Assembly: GCA_024509875.1 (NCBI GenBank)
Contig: JAMPIV010004266.1
Location: 95,671-159,670 of the forward strand
Length of the DNA stretch: 64,000 nucleotides
Reading direction: 5' to 3'
Source of the DNA: Oreohelix idahoensis
Lineage: Eukaryota > Mollusca > Gastropoda > Stylommatophora > Oreohelicidae
The translations under genes and the position numbers were made by a program. Shown here piece by piece: positions 21,753 through 36,954 of the stretch (position 1 is its first letter; every line of letters begins with the position of its first letter). The notes beneath the pieces are model-generated. The model did not search any database, was not told the DNA's origin, and saw only the letters and a program-made list of their open reading frames with translations.

Positions 21753-22760
21753 CTCTTTACTGGTTGACACATTCACAACTATAAATGTTATGACTTCTGT
21801 CTCACCATCTCTAACACAAGTTACTGGTTGACACATTCACAATTATAAATGTTATGACTTCTGTCTCACCATCTCTGATACAAGTTACTGGTTGACAAAT
21901 TCACAACTATAAATGTTATGACTTCTGTCTCACCATCTCTGATACAAATTAATGGTTGACACATTCACAACTATAAATGTTATGACTTCTGTCTCACCAT
22001 CTCTGATACAAATTAATGGTTGACACATTCACAACTATAAATGTTATGACTTCTGTCTCACCATCTCTGATACAAGTTACTGGTTGACACATTCACAATT
22101 ATAAATGTTATGACTTCTGTCTCACCATCTCTGACACAAGTTACTGGTTGACACATTCACAACTATAAATGTTATGACTTCTGTCTCACCATCTCTGACA
22201 CAAGTTAATGGCTGACACATTCACAACTATAAATGTTATGACTTCTGTCTCACCATCTCTGACACAAGTTACTGGTTGACACATTCACAACTATAAATGT
22301 TATGACTTCTGTCTCACCATCTCTGATACAAGTTACTGGTTGACAAATTCACAACTATAAATGTTATGACTTCTGTCTCACCATCTCTGATACAAATTAA
22401 TGGTTGACACATTCACAACTATAAATGTTATGACTTCTGTCTCACCATCTCTGATACAAGTTACTGGTTGACACATTCACAACTATAAATGTTATGACTT
22501 CTGTCTCACCATCTCTGACACAAGTTACTGGTTGACACATTCACAACTATAAATGTTATGACTTCTGTCTCACCATCTCTGACACAAGTTAATGGCTGAC
22601 ACATTCACAACTATAAATGTTATGACTTCTGTCTCACCATCTCTGACACAAGTTACTGGTTGACACATTCACAGCTGTAAATGTTATCTTCTGCCTCACC
22701 ATCTCTGACACAAGTTAATGGTTGACACATTCACAACTATAAATGTTATGACTTCTGTCT
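21753..22760. repeat. 64-bp tandem repeat abutting a splice acceptor
   Basis: About 15-16 copies of a 64-bp unit (tggttgacacattcacaact, ataaatgttatgacttctgt, ctcaccatctctgacacaag). The last copy runs into the acceptor of the CHORDC1 exon at 22767: gttatgacttctgtct then gtccag. Each unit carries a pyrimidine-rich stretch followed by AG, so it resembles an acceptor itself. Confidence 0.95.
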
Positions 22761-22766
22761 GTCCAG

Positions 22767-22952
22767 GCAATAGAAGAGAACCAGGTACGAGTTGACTGGC
22801 ACCAAACACAAGGTACCGTCTGTATTTCCATCTTTGCCAAATGTGCTGTACCTGCCAAAAGCCATGTCCAGGCCAACGAGGTCAAGTGTCAGGTCAGCCT
22901 GGTCTATGAGGATGGCAATGGAACATACAACAAAACTTTTATTCTGAGAGAG
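22767..22952 (+). CDS. CHORDC1: CHORDC1 exon: first part of CS domain
   Basis: Acceptor ctgtctgtccag, donor gtcagt; 186 bp, 62 codons, phase 0 at both ends. It contains VRVDWHQTQGTVCISIFAK, the start of the p23-like CS domain that contacts HSP90, followed by about 40 residues of beta-strand sequence ending FILRE. A Cys that precedes the DWHQ motif in vertebrates is not seen here. A 64-bp tandem array reaches the polypyrimidine tract of this exon's acceptor, and the 42-bp satellite begins about 550 bp after its donor. Confidence 0.9.
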
Positions 22953-23504
22953 GTCAGTCATGGTGTGTCCTGAGGCTGAGTGACAGGAGCATGCCTTCGT
23001 GTGTGTGTGAGTGAGGAAAAAATGTGTGAGTGAAGGAAAATCAAGATGAGATGTGTGAATAAAAGAGACATATCTCTGTCTGTGACAGATTGATGTGGTA
23101 GGAGAAGTGTGATGTGACCTGCCAGTTTGTAATGGCTGAAGTACTATTGATAAGTTGTAATGATGTATGATAGGAGAATTTTGTGATGTATGAATGTAGA
23201 AGTGCGATCTGTGTGGTACGACTTTGATGTTAAATGATGGGAGATTGTTGCCTGTGTAGTATACATCCTACCAGATGGCCCCAAAGTAATATGAGATTTA
23301 TTGGATGGGAAGCTGACATCAACTCCTACACCTGGAGGTGAAAAAAGTGGACATAGGTAAGGATATACACTTGTGAATCAACTAGCCGTAGCATGATCAG
23401 ACATGTCCTTGACTGGAACCCACATAGAACAAAAAGAGTAGGGGAGAACTTGGAGAATATTTAAACATGAAGCCAGATCAACCTGAATTTTGTGGGTGGA
23501 ACTA
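22953..23504. other. Start of the 29.5-kb CHORDC1 intron
   Basis: GT-rich non-coding sequence with short tgtgtgtg stretches. Near 23395-23455 the + frame reads RHVLDWNPHRTKRVG, reminiscent of a LINE C-terminal motif, but it is too short and diverged to call. Nothing else recognised. Confidence 0.3.
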
Positions 23505-23640
23505 ATAAAGACTGCACCACACAGTAGGGATTGGTGGATGCAGTTACTAAAGACTGCACCACACAGTAGGGATTTGTGGATTCAGTTACTAAAGACTGCA
23601 CCACACTGTAGGGATTTGTGGATTCAGTTACTAAAGACTG

Positions 23641-24360
23641 CACCACACTAGGAATTGGTGGATAGTTACTAAAGACTGCACCACACAGTAGGTATTGGTG
23701 GATACAGTTACTAAAGACTGCACCACACAGTAGGTATTGGTGGATACAGTTACTAAAGACTGCACCACACTGTAGGGATTTGTGGATTCAGTTACTAAAG
23801 ACTGCACCACACTGTAGGGATTTGTGGATTCAGTTACTAAAGACTGCACCACACTGTAGGGATTTGTGGATTCAGTTACTAAAGACTGCACCACACTAGG
23901 AATTGGTGGATAGTTACTAAAGACTGCACCACACAGTAGGTATTGGTGGATACAGTTACTAAAGACTGCACCACACAGTAGGTATTGGTGGATACAGTTA
24001 CTAAAGACTGCACCACACTGTAGGGATTTGTGGATTCAGTTACTAAAGACTGCACCACACTGTAGGGATTTGTGGATTCAGTTACTAAAGACTGCACCAC
24101 ACTGTAGGGATTTGTGGATTCAGTTACTAAAGACTGCACCACACTAGGAATTGGTGGATAGTTACTAAAGACTGCACCACACAGTAGGTATTGGTGGATA
24201 CAGTTACTAAAGACTGCACCACACAGTAGGGATTTGTGGATTTAGTTACTAAAGACTGCACCACACTGTAGGGATTTGTGGATTCAGTTACTAAAGACTG
24301 CACCACACTGTAGGGATTTGTGGATTCAGTTACTAAAGACTGCACCACACTAGGAATTGG
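23641..24360. repeat. 248-bp higher-order repeat within the satellite
   Basis: Near the left edge, the short variant (actaggaattggtggatag) recurs at about 23647, 23895 and 24143, a 248-bp period (five 42-bp units plus one of 38 bp), then once more after about 206 bp, one unit fewer. Confidence 0.8.
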
Positions 24361-27300
24361 TGGATAGTTACTAAAGACTGCACCACACAGTAGGTATTGG
24401 TGGATACAGTTACTAAAGACTGCCCCACACAGTAGGTATTGGTAGATACAGTTACTAAAGACTGCACCACACAGTAGGTATTGGTGGATACAGTTACTAA
24501 AGACTGCACCACACAGTAGGTATTGGTGGATATGGTTACTAAAGACTGCACCACTTTGTAGGAATTGGTGGATACAGTTACTAAAGACTGCACCACACTG
24601 TAGGTATTGGTGGATACAGTTACTAAAGACTGCACCACTTTGTAGGTATTGGTGGATACAGTTACTAAAGACTGCACCACACAGTAGGTATTGGTGGATA
24701 CAGTTACTAAAGACTGCACCACACTGTAGGTATTGGTGGATACAGTTACTAAAGACTGCACCACACTGTAGGTATTGGTGGATACAGTTACTAAAGACTG
24801 CACCACACTAGGAATTGGTGGATAGTTACTAAAGACTGCACCACACAGTAGGTATTGGTGGATACAGTTACTAAAGACTGCACCACACAGTAGGTATTGA
24901 TGGATATGGTTACTAAAGACTGCACCACTTTGTAGGAATTGGTGGATACAGTTACTAAAGACTGCACCACACTGTAGGTATTGGTGGATATAGTTACTAA
25001 AGACTGCACCACACTGTAGGAATTGGTGGATACAGTTACTAAAGACTGCACCACACTGTAGGTATTGGTGGATAGTTACTAAAGACTGCACCACTTTGTA
25101 GGTATTGGTGGATACAGTTACTAAAGACTGCACCACACTGTAGGTATTGATGGATATAGTTACTAAAAACTGCACCACACTGTAGGTATTGGTGGATACA
25201 GTTACTAAAGACTGCACCACACTGTAGGTATTGGTGGATAGTTACTAAAGACTGCACAACTTTGTAGGTATTGGTGGATACAGTTACTAAAGACTGCACC
25301 ACACTGTAGGTATTGGTGGATACAGTTACTAAAGACTGCACCACACTGTAGGTATTGGTGGATACAGTTACTAAAGACTGCACCACACTGTAGGTATTGG
25401 TGGATACAGTTACTAAAGACTGCACCACACTGTATGTATTGATGGATACAGTTACTAAAGACTGCACCACACTGTAGGTATTGGTGGATACAGTTACTAA
25501 AGACTGCACCACACTGTAGGTATTGATGGATACAGTTACTAAAGACTGCACCACACTGTAGGTATTGATGGATACAGTTACTAAAGACTGCACCACACTG
25601 TAGGTATTGGTGGATACAGTTACTAAAGACTGCACCACACTAGGTATTGGTGGATACGGTTACTAAAGACTGCACCACACTGTAGGTATTGGTGGATACA
25701 GTTACTAAAGACTGCACCACACAGTAGGTATTGGTGGATACAGTTACTAAAGACTGCACCACTTTGTAGGTATTGGTGGATACAGTTACTAAAGACTGCA
25801 CCACACTGTAGGTATTGGTGGATACAGTTACTAAAGACTGCACCACACTGTAGGTATTGGTGGATACAGTTACTAAAGACTGCACCACACTGTAGGTATT
25901 GGTGGATACAGTTACTAAAGACTGCACCACACTGTAGGTATTGGTGGATACAGTTACTAAAGACTGCACCACACTGTAGGTATTGGTGGATACAGTTACT
26001 AAAGATTGCACCACACTGTAGGTATTGGTGGATACAGTTACTAAAGACTGCACCACTTTGTAGGAATTGGTGGATACAGTTACTAAAGACTGCACCACAC
26101 TAGGAATTGGTGGATAGTTACTAAAGACTGCACCACACAGTAGGTATTGGTGGATACAGTTACTAAAGACTGCACCACACAGTAGGTATTGATGGATATG
26201 GTTACTAAAGACTGCACCACTTTGTAGGAATTGGTGGATACAGTTACTAAAGACTGCACCACACTGTAGGTATTGGTGGATATAGTTACTAAAGACTGCA
26301 CCACACTGTAGGAATTGGTGGATACAGTTACTAAAGACTGCACCACACTGTAGGTATTGGTGGATATAGTTACTAAAGACTGCACCACACTGTAGGTATT
26401 GGTGGATACAGTTACTAAAGACTGCACCACACTGTAGGTATTGGTGGATAGTTACTAAAGACTGCAACACTTTGTAGGTATTGGTGGATACAGTTACTAA
26501 AGACTGCACCACACTGTAGGTATTGATGGATATAGTTACTAAAGACTGCACCACACTGTAGGTATTGGTGGATACAGTTACTAAAGACTGCACCACACTG
26601 TAGGTATTGGTGGATATAGTTACTAAAGACTGCACCACACTGTAGGTATTGGTGGATACAGTTACTAAAGACTGCACCACACTGTAGGTATTGGTGGATA
26701 CAGTTACTAAAGACTGCACCACTTTGTAGGTATTGGTGGATACAGTTACTAAAGACTGCACCACACTGTAGGTATTGACGGATACAGTTACTAAAGACTG
26801 CACCACACTGTAGGTATTGGTGGATACAGTTACTAAAGACTGCACCACACTAGGTATTGGTGGATACAGTTACTAAAGACTGCACCACACTGTAGGTATT
26901 GATTACTAAAGACTGCACCACACTGTAGGTATTGGTGGATACAGTTACTAAAGACTGCACCACACTGTAGGTATTGATGGATACAGTTACTAAAGACTGC
27001 ACCACACTGTAGGTATTGATGGATACAGTTACTAAAGACTGCACCACACTGTAGGTATTGGTGGATACAGTTACTAAAGACTGCACCACACTGTAGGTAT
27101 TGGTGGATACGGTTACTAAAGACTGCACCACACTGTAGGTATTGGTGGATACAGTTACTTACACAAGTAGGTATTGGTGCAGTTACTAAAGACTGCACAC
27201 TGTAGGTATTGGTGGATACAGTTACTAAAGACTGCACCACACTGTAGGTATTGGTGGATACAGTTACTAAAGACTGCACCACACTGTAGGTATTGGTGGA

Positions 27301-30300
27301 TACAGTTACTAAAGACTGCACCACACTGTAGGTATTGATGGATACAGTTACTAAAGACTGCACCAACTTTGTAGTATTGGTGGTTACAGTTACTAAAGAC
27401 TGCACCACACTGTAGATATTGGTGGATACAGTTACTAAAGACTGCACCACACTGTAGGTATTGGTGGATACAGTTACTAAAGATTGGTGCACCACTTTGT
27501 AGGTATTGGTGGATACAGTTACTAAAGATAGGTGCACTGCACCACACTGTAGGTATTGGTGGATACAGTTACTTACTGTAGGTATTGGTGGATAGTTACT
27601 AAAGACTGCAACACTTTGTAGGTATTGGTGGATACAGTTACTAAAGACTGCACCACACTGTAGGTATTGGTGGATAGTTACTAAAGACTGCACCACACAG
27701 TAGGTATTGGTGGATACAGTTACTAAAGACTGCACCACCACACAGTAGGTATTGTAGGATGGTGGATACAGTTACTAAAGACTGCACCACTTTGTAGGAA
27801 TTGGTGGATACAGTTACTAAAGACTGCACCACACTAGGTATTGGTGGATACAGTTACTAAAGACTGCACCACACTGTAGGTATTGGTGGATACAGTTACT
27901 AAAGACTGCACCACACTGTAGGTATTGGTGGATATGGTTACTAAAGACTGCACCACTTTGTAGGAATTGGTGGATACAGTTACTAAAGACTGCACCACAC
28001 TGTAGGTATTGGTGGATATAGTTACTAAAGACTGCACCACACTGTAGGTATTGGTGGATACAGTTACTAAAGACTGCACCACACTGTAGGTATTGGTGGA
28101 TAGTTACTAAAGACTGCAACACTTTGTAGGTATTGGTGGATACAGTTACTAAAGACTGCACCACACTGTAGGTATTGATGGATATAGTTACTAAAGACTG
28201 CACCACACTGTAGGTATTGGTGGATACAGTTACTAAAGACTGCACCACACTGTAGGTATTGGTGGATATAGTTACTAAAGACTGCACCACACTGTAGGTA
28301 TTGGTGGATACAGTTACTAAAGACTGCACCACACTGTAGGTATTGGTGGATAGTTACTAAAGACTGCACAACTTTGTAGGTATTGGTGGATACAGTTACT
28401 AAAGACTGCACCACACTGTAGGTATTGGTGGATACAGTTACTAAAGACTGCACCACACTGTAGGTATTGGTGGATACAGTTACTAAAGACTGCACCACAC
28501 TGTAGGTATTGGTGGATACAGTTACTAAAGACTGCACCACACTGTAGGTATTGATGGATACAGTTACTAAAGACTGCACCACACTGTAGGTATTGGTGGA
28601 TACAGTTACTAAAGACTGCACCACACTGTAGGTATTGATGGATACAGTTACTAAAGACTGCACCACACTGTAGGTATTGATGGATACAGTTACTAAAGAC
28701 TGCACCACACTGTAGGTATTGGTGGATACAGTTACTAAAGACTGCACCACACTGTAGGTATTGGTGGATACGGTTACTAAAGACTGCACCACACTGTAGG
28801 TATTGGTGGATACAGTTACTAAAGACTGCACCACACAGTAGGTATTGGTGGATACAGTTACTAAAGACTGCACCACTTTGTAGGTATTGGTGGATACAGT
28901 TACTAAAGACTGCACCACACTGTAGGTATTGGTGGATACAGTTACTAAAGACTGCACCACACTGTAGGTATTGATGGATATAGTTACTAAAGACTGCACC
29001 ACACTGTAGGTATTGATGGATATAGTTACCAAAGACTGCACAACTTTGTAAGTATTGGTGGTTACAGTTACTAAAGACTGCACCACACTGTAGGTATTGG
29101 TGGATACAGTTACTAAAGACTGCACCACACTGTAGGTATTGGTGGATACAGTTACTAAAGACTGCACCACACTGTAGGTATTGGTGGATACAGTTACTAA
29201 AGACTGCACCACTTTGTAGGTATTGGTGGATACAGTTACTAAAGACTGCACCACACTGTAGGTATTGGTGGATACAGTTACTAAAGACTGCACCACACTG
29301 TAGGTATTGATGGATACAGTTACTAAAGACTGCACCACACTGTAGGTATTGGTGGATACAGTTACTAAAGACTGCACCACACAGTAGGTATTGGTGGATA
29401 CAGTTACTAAAGACTGCACCACACAGTAGGTATTGGTGGATACAGTTACTAAAGACTGCACCACACTAGGAATTGGTGGATAGTTACTAAAGACTGCACC
29501 ACACAGTAGGTATTGGTGGATACAGTTACTAAAGACTGCACCACACAGTAGGTATTGGTGGATACAGTTACTAAAGACTGCACCACTTTGTAGGTATTGG
29601 TGGATACAGTTACTAAAGACTGCACCACACTGTAGGTATTGGTGGATACAGTTACTAAAGACTGCACCACACAGTAGGTATTGGTGGATACAGTTACTAA
29701 AGACTGCACCACACTGTAGGTATTGGTGGATACAGTTACTAAAGACTGCACCACACTGTAGGTATTGGTGGATACAGTTACTAAAGACTGCACCACACTG
29801 TAGGTATTGGTGGATACAGTTACTAAAGACTGCACCACACTGTAGGTATTGGTGGATACAGTTACTAAAGACTGCACCACACTGTAGGTATTGGTGGATA
29901 CAGTTACTAAAGACTGCACCAAACAGTAGGTATTGATGGATATGGTAAAGACTGCACCACTTTGTATTGGTGGATACAGTTACTAAAGACTGCACCACAC
30001 TGTAGGTATTGGTGGATATAGTTACTAAAGACTGCACCACACTGTAGGTATTGGTGGATACAGTTACTAAAGACTGCACCACACTGTAGGTATTGGTGGA
30101 TATAGTTACTAAAGACTGCACCACACTGTAGGTATTGGTGGATATAGTTACTAAAGACTGCACCACACTGTAGGTATTGGTGGATACAGTTACTAAAGAC
30201 TGCACCACACTGTAGGTATTGGTGGATATAGTTACTAAAGACTGCACCACACTGTAGGTATTGGTGGATACAGTTACTAAAGACTGCACCACACTGTAGG

Positions 30301-33300
30301 TATTGGTGGATAGTACTGTAGGTTGACTGCACACAACTTTGTAGGTATTGGTGGATACAGTTACTAAAGACTGCACCACACTGTAGGTATTGGTGGATAC
30401 AGTTACTAAAGACTGCACCACACTGTAGGTATTGGTGGATACAGTTACTAAAGACTGCACCACACTGTAGGTATTGGTGGATACAGTTACTAAAGACTGC
30501 ACCACACTGTAGGTATTGATGGATACAGTTACTAAAGACTGCACCACACTGTAGGTATTGGTGGATACAGTTACTAAAGACTGCACCACACTGTAGGTAT
30601 TGGTGGATACAGTTACTAAAGACTGCACCACACTGTAGGTATTGATGGATACAGTTACTAAAGACTGCACCACACTGTAGGTATTGGTGGATACGGTTAC
30701 TAAAGACTGCACCACACTGTAGGTATTGGTGGATACGGTTACTAAAGACTGCACCACACTGTAGGTATTGGTGGATACAGTTACTAAAGACTGCACCACA
30801 CTGTAGGTATTGGTGGATACAGTTACTAAAGACTGCACCACTTTGTAGGTATTGGTGGATACAGTTACTAAAGACTGCACCACACTGTAGGTATTGGTGG
30901 ATACAGTTACTAAAGACTGCACCACACTGTAGGTATTGATGGTAGTTTAAAAGACTGCACCACACTGTAGGTATTGATGGATATGTTACTAAAAAGACTG
31001 CACAACTTTGTATATTGGTTAGTTAAAGACTGCACCACACTGTAGGTATTGGTGGATACAGTTACTAAAGACTGCACCACACTGTAGGTATTGGTGGATA
31101 CAGTTACTAAAGACTGCACCACACTGTAGGTATTGGTGGATACAGTTACTAAAGACTGCACCACACTTTGTAGGTATTGGTGGATACAGTTACTAAAGAC
31201 TGCACCACACTGTAGGTATTGGTGGATACAGTTACTAAAGACTGCACCACACTGTAGGTATTGGTGGATACAGTTACTAAAGACTGCACCACACTGTAGG
31301 TATTGGTGGATACAGTTACTAAAGACTGCACCACTTTGTAGGAATTGGTGGATACAGTTACTAAAGACTGCACCACACTAGGAATTGGTGGATAGTTATA
31401 CTAAGACTGCACACACAGTAGGTATTGGTGGATACAGTTACTAAAGACTGCACCACACAGTAGGTATTGATGGATATGGTTACTAAAGACTGCACCACTT
31501 TGTAGGAATGGTGGATACAGTTACTAAAGACTGCACCACACTGTAGGTATTGGTGGATATAGTTACTAAATGACTGCACCACACTGTAGGAATTGGTGGA
31601 TACAGTTACTAAAGACTGCACCACACTGTAGGTATTGGTGGATATAGTTACTAAAGACTGCACCACACTGTAGGTATTGGTGGATACAGTTACTAAAGAC
31701 TGCACCACACTGTAGGTATTGGTGGATAGTTACTAAAGACTGCAACACTTTGTAGGTATTGGTGGATACAGTTACTAAAGACTGCACCACACTGTAGGTA
31801 TTGATGGATATAGTTACTAAAGACTGCACCACACTGTAGGTATTGGTGGATACAGTTACTAAAGACTGCACCACACTGTAGGTATTGGTGGATAGTTACT
31901 AAAGACTGCACCACACTGTAGGTATTGGTGGATACAGTTACTAAAGACTGCACCACACTGTAGGTATTGGTGGATAGTTACTAAAGACTGCACAACTTTG
32001 TAGGTATTGGTGGATACAGTTACTAAAGACTGCACCACACTGTAGGTATTGACGGATACAGTTACTAAAGACTGCACCACACTGTAGGTATTGGTGGATA
32101 CAGTTACTAAAGACTGCACCACACTAGGTATTGGTGGATACAGTTACTAAAGACTGCACCACACTGTAGGTATTGATGGATACAGTTACTAAAGACTGCA
32201 CCACACTGTAGGTATTGGTGGATACAGTTACTAAAGACTGCACCACACTGTAGGTATTGATTGATACAGTTACTAAAGACTGCACCACACTGTAGGTATT
32301 GATGGATACAGTTACTAAAGACTGCACCACACTGTAGGTATTGGTGGATACAGTTACTAAAGACTGCACCACACTGTAGGTATTGGTGGATACGGTTACT
32401 AAAGACTGCACCACACTGTAGGTATTGGTGGATACAGTTACTAAAGACTGCACCACACAGTAGGTATTGGTGGATACAGTTACTAAAGACTGCACCACTT
32501 TGTAGGTATTGGTGGATACAGTTACTAAAGACTGCACCACACTGTAGGTATTGGTGGATACAGTTACTAAAGACTGCACCACACTGTAGGTATTGATGGA
32601 TATAGTTACTAAAGACTGCACCACACTGTAGGTATTGATGGATATAGTTACCAAAGACTGCACAACTTTGTAAGTATTGGTGGTTACAGTTACTAAAGAC
32701 TGCACCACACTGTAGGTATTGGTGGATACAGTTACTAAAGACTGCACCACACTGTAGGTATTGGTGGATACAGTTACTAAAGACTGCACCACACAGTAGG
32801 TATTGGTGGATACAGTTACTAAAGACTGCACCACTTTGTAGGTATTGGTGGATACAGTTACTAAAGACTGCACCACACTGTAGGTATTGGTGGATACAGT
32901 TACTAAAGACTGCACCACACTAGGTATTGGTGGATACAGTTACTAAAGACTGCACCACACTGTAGGTATTGATGGATACAGTTACTAAAGACTGCACCAC
33001 ACTGTAGGTATTGGTGGATACAGTTACTAAAGACTGCACCACACTGTAGGTATTGATGGATACAGTTACTAAAGACCGCACCACACTGTAGGTATTGATG
33101 GATACAGTTACTAAAGACTGCACCACACTGTAGGTATTGGTGGATACAGTTACTAAAGACTGCACCACACTGTAGGTATTGGTGGATACAGTTACTAAAG
33201 ACTGCACCACACTGTAGGTATTGGTGGATACAGTTACTAAAGACTGCACCACACAGTAGGAATTGGTGGATACAGTTACTAAAGACTGCACCACACTAGG

Positions 33301-36300
33301 AATTGGTGGATAGTTACTAAAGACTGCACCACACAGTAGGTATTGGTGGATACAGTTACTAAAGACTGCACCACACAGTAGGTATTGATGGATATGGTTA
33401 CTAAAGACTGCACCACTTTGTAGGAATTGGTGGATACAGTTACTAAAGACTGCACCACACTGTAGGTATTGGTGGATATAGTTACTAAAGACTGCACCAC
33501 ACTGTAGGAATTGGTGGATACAGTTACTAAAGACTGCACCACACTGTAGGTATTGGTGGATAGTTACTAAAGACTGCAACACTTTGTAGGTATTGGTGGA
33601 TACAGTTACTAAAGACTGCACCACACTGTAGGTATTGATGGATATAGTTACTAAAGACTGCACCACACTGTAGGTATTGGTGGATACAGTTACTAAAGAC
33701 TGCACCACACTGTAGGTATTGGTGGATATAGTTACTAAAGACTGCACCACACTGTAGGTATTGGTGGATACAGTTACTAAAGACTGCACCACACTGTAGG
33801 TATTGGTGGATAGTTACTAAAGACTGCACAATTTTGTAGGTATTGGTGGATACAGTTACTAAAGACTGCACCACACTGTAGGTATTGGTGGATACAGTTA
33901 CTAAAGACTGCACCACACTGTAGGTATTGGTGGATACAGTTACTAAAGACTGCACCACACTGTAGGTATTGGTGGATACAGTTACTAAAGACTGCACCAC
34001 ACTGTAGGTATTGATGGATACAGTTACTAAAGACTGCACCACACTGTAGGTATTGGTGGATACAGTTACTAAAGACTGCACCACACTGTAGGTATTGATG
34101 GATACAGTTACTAAAGACTGCACCACACTGTAGGTATTGATGGATACAGTTACTAAAAACTGCCCCACACTGTAGGTATTGGTGGATACAGTTACTAAAG
34201 ACTGCACCACACTGTAGGTATTGGTGGATACGGTTACTAAAGACTGCACCACACTGTAGGTATTGGTGGATACAGTTACTAAAGACTGCACCACACAGTA
34301 GGTATTGGTGGATACAGTTACTAAAGACTGCACCACACTGTAGGTATTGGTGGATACAGTTACTAAAGACTGCACCACACTGTAGGTATTGGTGGATACA
34401 GTTACTAAAGACTGCACCACACTGTAGGTATTGATGGATACAGTTACTAAAGACTGCACCACACTGTAGGTATTGATGGATATAGGTATTGGTGGATACA
34501 GTTACTAAAGACTGCACCACACTGTAGGTATTGGTGGATACAGTTACTAAAGACTGCACCACACTGTAGGTATTGGTGGATACAGTTACTAAAGACTGCA
34601 CCACACAGTAGGTATTGGTGGATACAGTTACTAAAGACTGCACCACTTTGTAGGTATTGGTGGATACAGTTACTAAAGACTGCACCACACTGTAGGTATT
34701 GGTGGATACAGTTACTAAAGACTGCACCACACTAGGTATTGGTGGATACAGTTACTAAAGACTGCACCACACTGTAGGTATTGATGGATACAGTTACTAA
34801 AGACTGCACCACACTGTAGGTATTGGTGGATACAGTTACTAAAGACTGCACCACACAGTAGGTATTGGTGGATACAGTTACTAAAGACTGCACCACACAG
34901 TAGGTATTGGTGGATACAGTTACTAAAGACTGCACCACACAGTAGGTATTGGTGGATACAGTTACTAAAGACTGCACCACACAGTAGGTATTGGTGGATA
35001 TGGTTACTAAAGACTGCACCACTTTGTAGGAATTGGTGGATACAGTTACTAAAGACTGCACCACACTGTAGGTATTGGTGGATACAGTTACTAAAGACTG
35101 CACCACACTGTAGGTATTGGTGGATACAGTTACTAAAGACTGCACCACACAGTAGGTATTGGTGGATACAGTTACTAAAGACTGCACCACACAGTAGGTA
35201 TTGGTGGATACAGTTACTAAAGACTGCACCACACTGTAGGTATTGGTGGATACAGTTACTAAAGACTGCACCACACTGTAGGTATTGGTGGATACAGTTA
35301 CTTAAGACTGCACCACACTAGGAATTGGTGGATAGTTACTAAAGACTGCACCACACAGTAGGTATTGGTGGATACAGTTACTAAAGACTGCACCAAACAG
35401 TAGGTATTGATGGATATGGTTACTAAAGACTGCACCACTTTGTAGGAATTGGTGGATACAGTTACTAAAGACTGCACCACACTGTAGGTATTGGTGGATA
35501 TAGTTACTAAAGACTGCACCACACTGTAGGTATTGGTGGATACAGTTACTAAAGACTGCACCACACTGTAGGTATTGGTGGATAGTTACTAAAGACTGCA
35601 CCACTTTGTAGGTATTGGTGGATATAGTTACTAAAGACTGCTTTACACTATAGGTATTGGTGGATACAGTTACTAAAGACTGCACCACACTGTAGGAATT
35701 GGTGGATATAGTTACTAAAGACTGCACCACACTGTAGGTATTGGTGGATACAGTTACTAAAGACTGCACCACACTGTAGGTATTGGTGGATAGTTACTAA
35801 AGACTGCACAACTTTGTAGGTATTGGTGGATACAGTTACTAAAGACTGCACCACACTGTAGGTATTGGTGGATACAGTTACTAAAGACTGCACCACACTG
35901 TAGGTATTGGTGGATACAGTTACTAAAGACTGCACCACACTGTAGGTATTGGTGGATACAGTTACTAAAGACTGCACCACACTGTAGGTATTGGTGGATA
36001 CAGTTACTAAAGACTGCACCACACTGTAGGTATTGATGGATACAGTTACTAAAGACTGCACCACACTGTAGGTATTGGTGGATACAGTTACTAAAGACTG
36101 CACCACACTGTAGGTATTGGTGGATACAGTTACTAAAGACTGCACCACACTGTAGGTATTGATGGATACAGTTACTAAAGACTGCACCACACTGTAGGTA
36201 TTGGTGGATACAGTTACTAAAGACTGCACCACACTGTAGGTATTGGTGGATACGGTTACTAAAGACTGCACCACACTGTAGGTATGGTGGATACAGTTAC

Positions 36301-36954
36301 TAAAGACTGCACCACACAGTAGGTATTGGTGGATACAGTTACTAAAGACTGCACCACTTTGTAGGTATTGGTGGATACAGTTACTAAAGACTGCACCACA
36401 CTGTAGGTATTGGTGGATACAGTTACTAAAGACTGCACCACACTGTAGGTATTGATGGATATAGTTACTAAAGACTGCACCACACTGTAGGTATTGATGG
36501 ATATAGTTACTAAAGACTGCACAACTTTGTAGGTATTGGTGGATATAGTTACTAAAGACTGCACCACACTGTAGGTATTGGTGGATACAGTTACTAAAGA
36601 CTGCACCACACTGTAGGTATTGGTGGATACAGTTACTAAAGACTGCACCACACAGTAGGTATTGGTGGATACAGTTACTAAAGACTGCACCACTTTGTAG
36701 GTATTGGTGGATACAGTTACTAAAGACTGCACCACACTGTAGGTATTGGTGGATACAGTTACTAAAGACTGCACCACACTAGGTATTGGTGGATACAGTT
36801 ACTAAAGACTGCACCACACTGTAGGTATTGATGGATACAGTTACTAAAGACTGCACCACACTGTAGGTATTGGTGGATACAGTTGCTAAAGACTGCACCA
36901 CACTGTAGGTATTGATGGATACAGTTACTAAAGACTGCACCACACTGTAGGTAT

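Noticed and set aside
28067..30925. 952-codon minus-strand open frame (and similar ones across 23.5-47.5 kb)
   Set aside because: It is a read-through of the 42-bp satellite, whose unit is 14 codons without stops. Several frames and both strands are open, the 14-residue motif has no domain, and indels move the frame freely.
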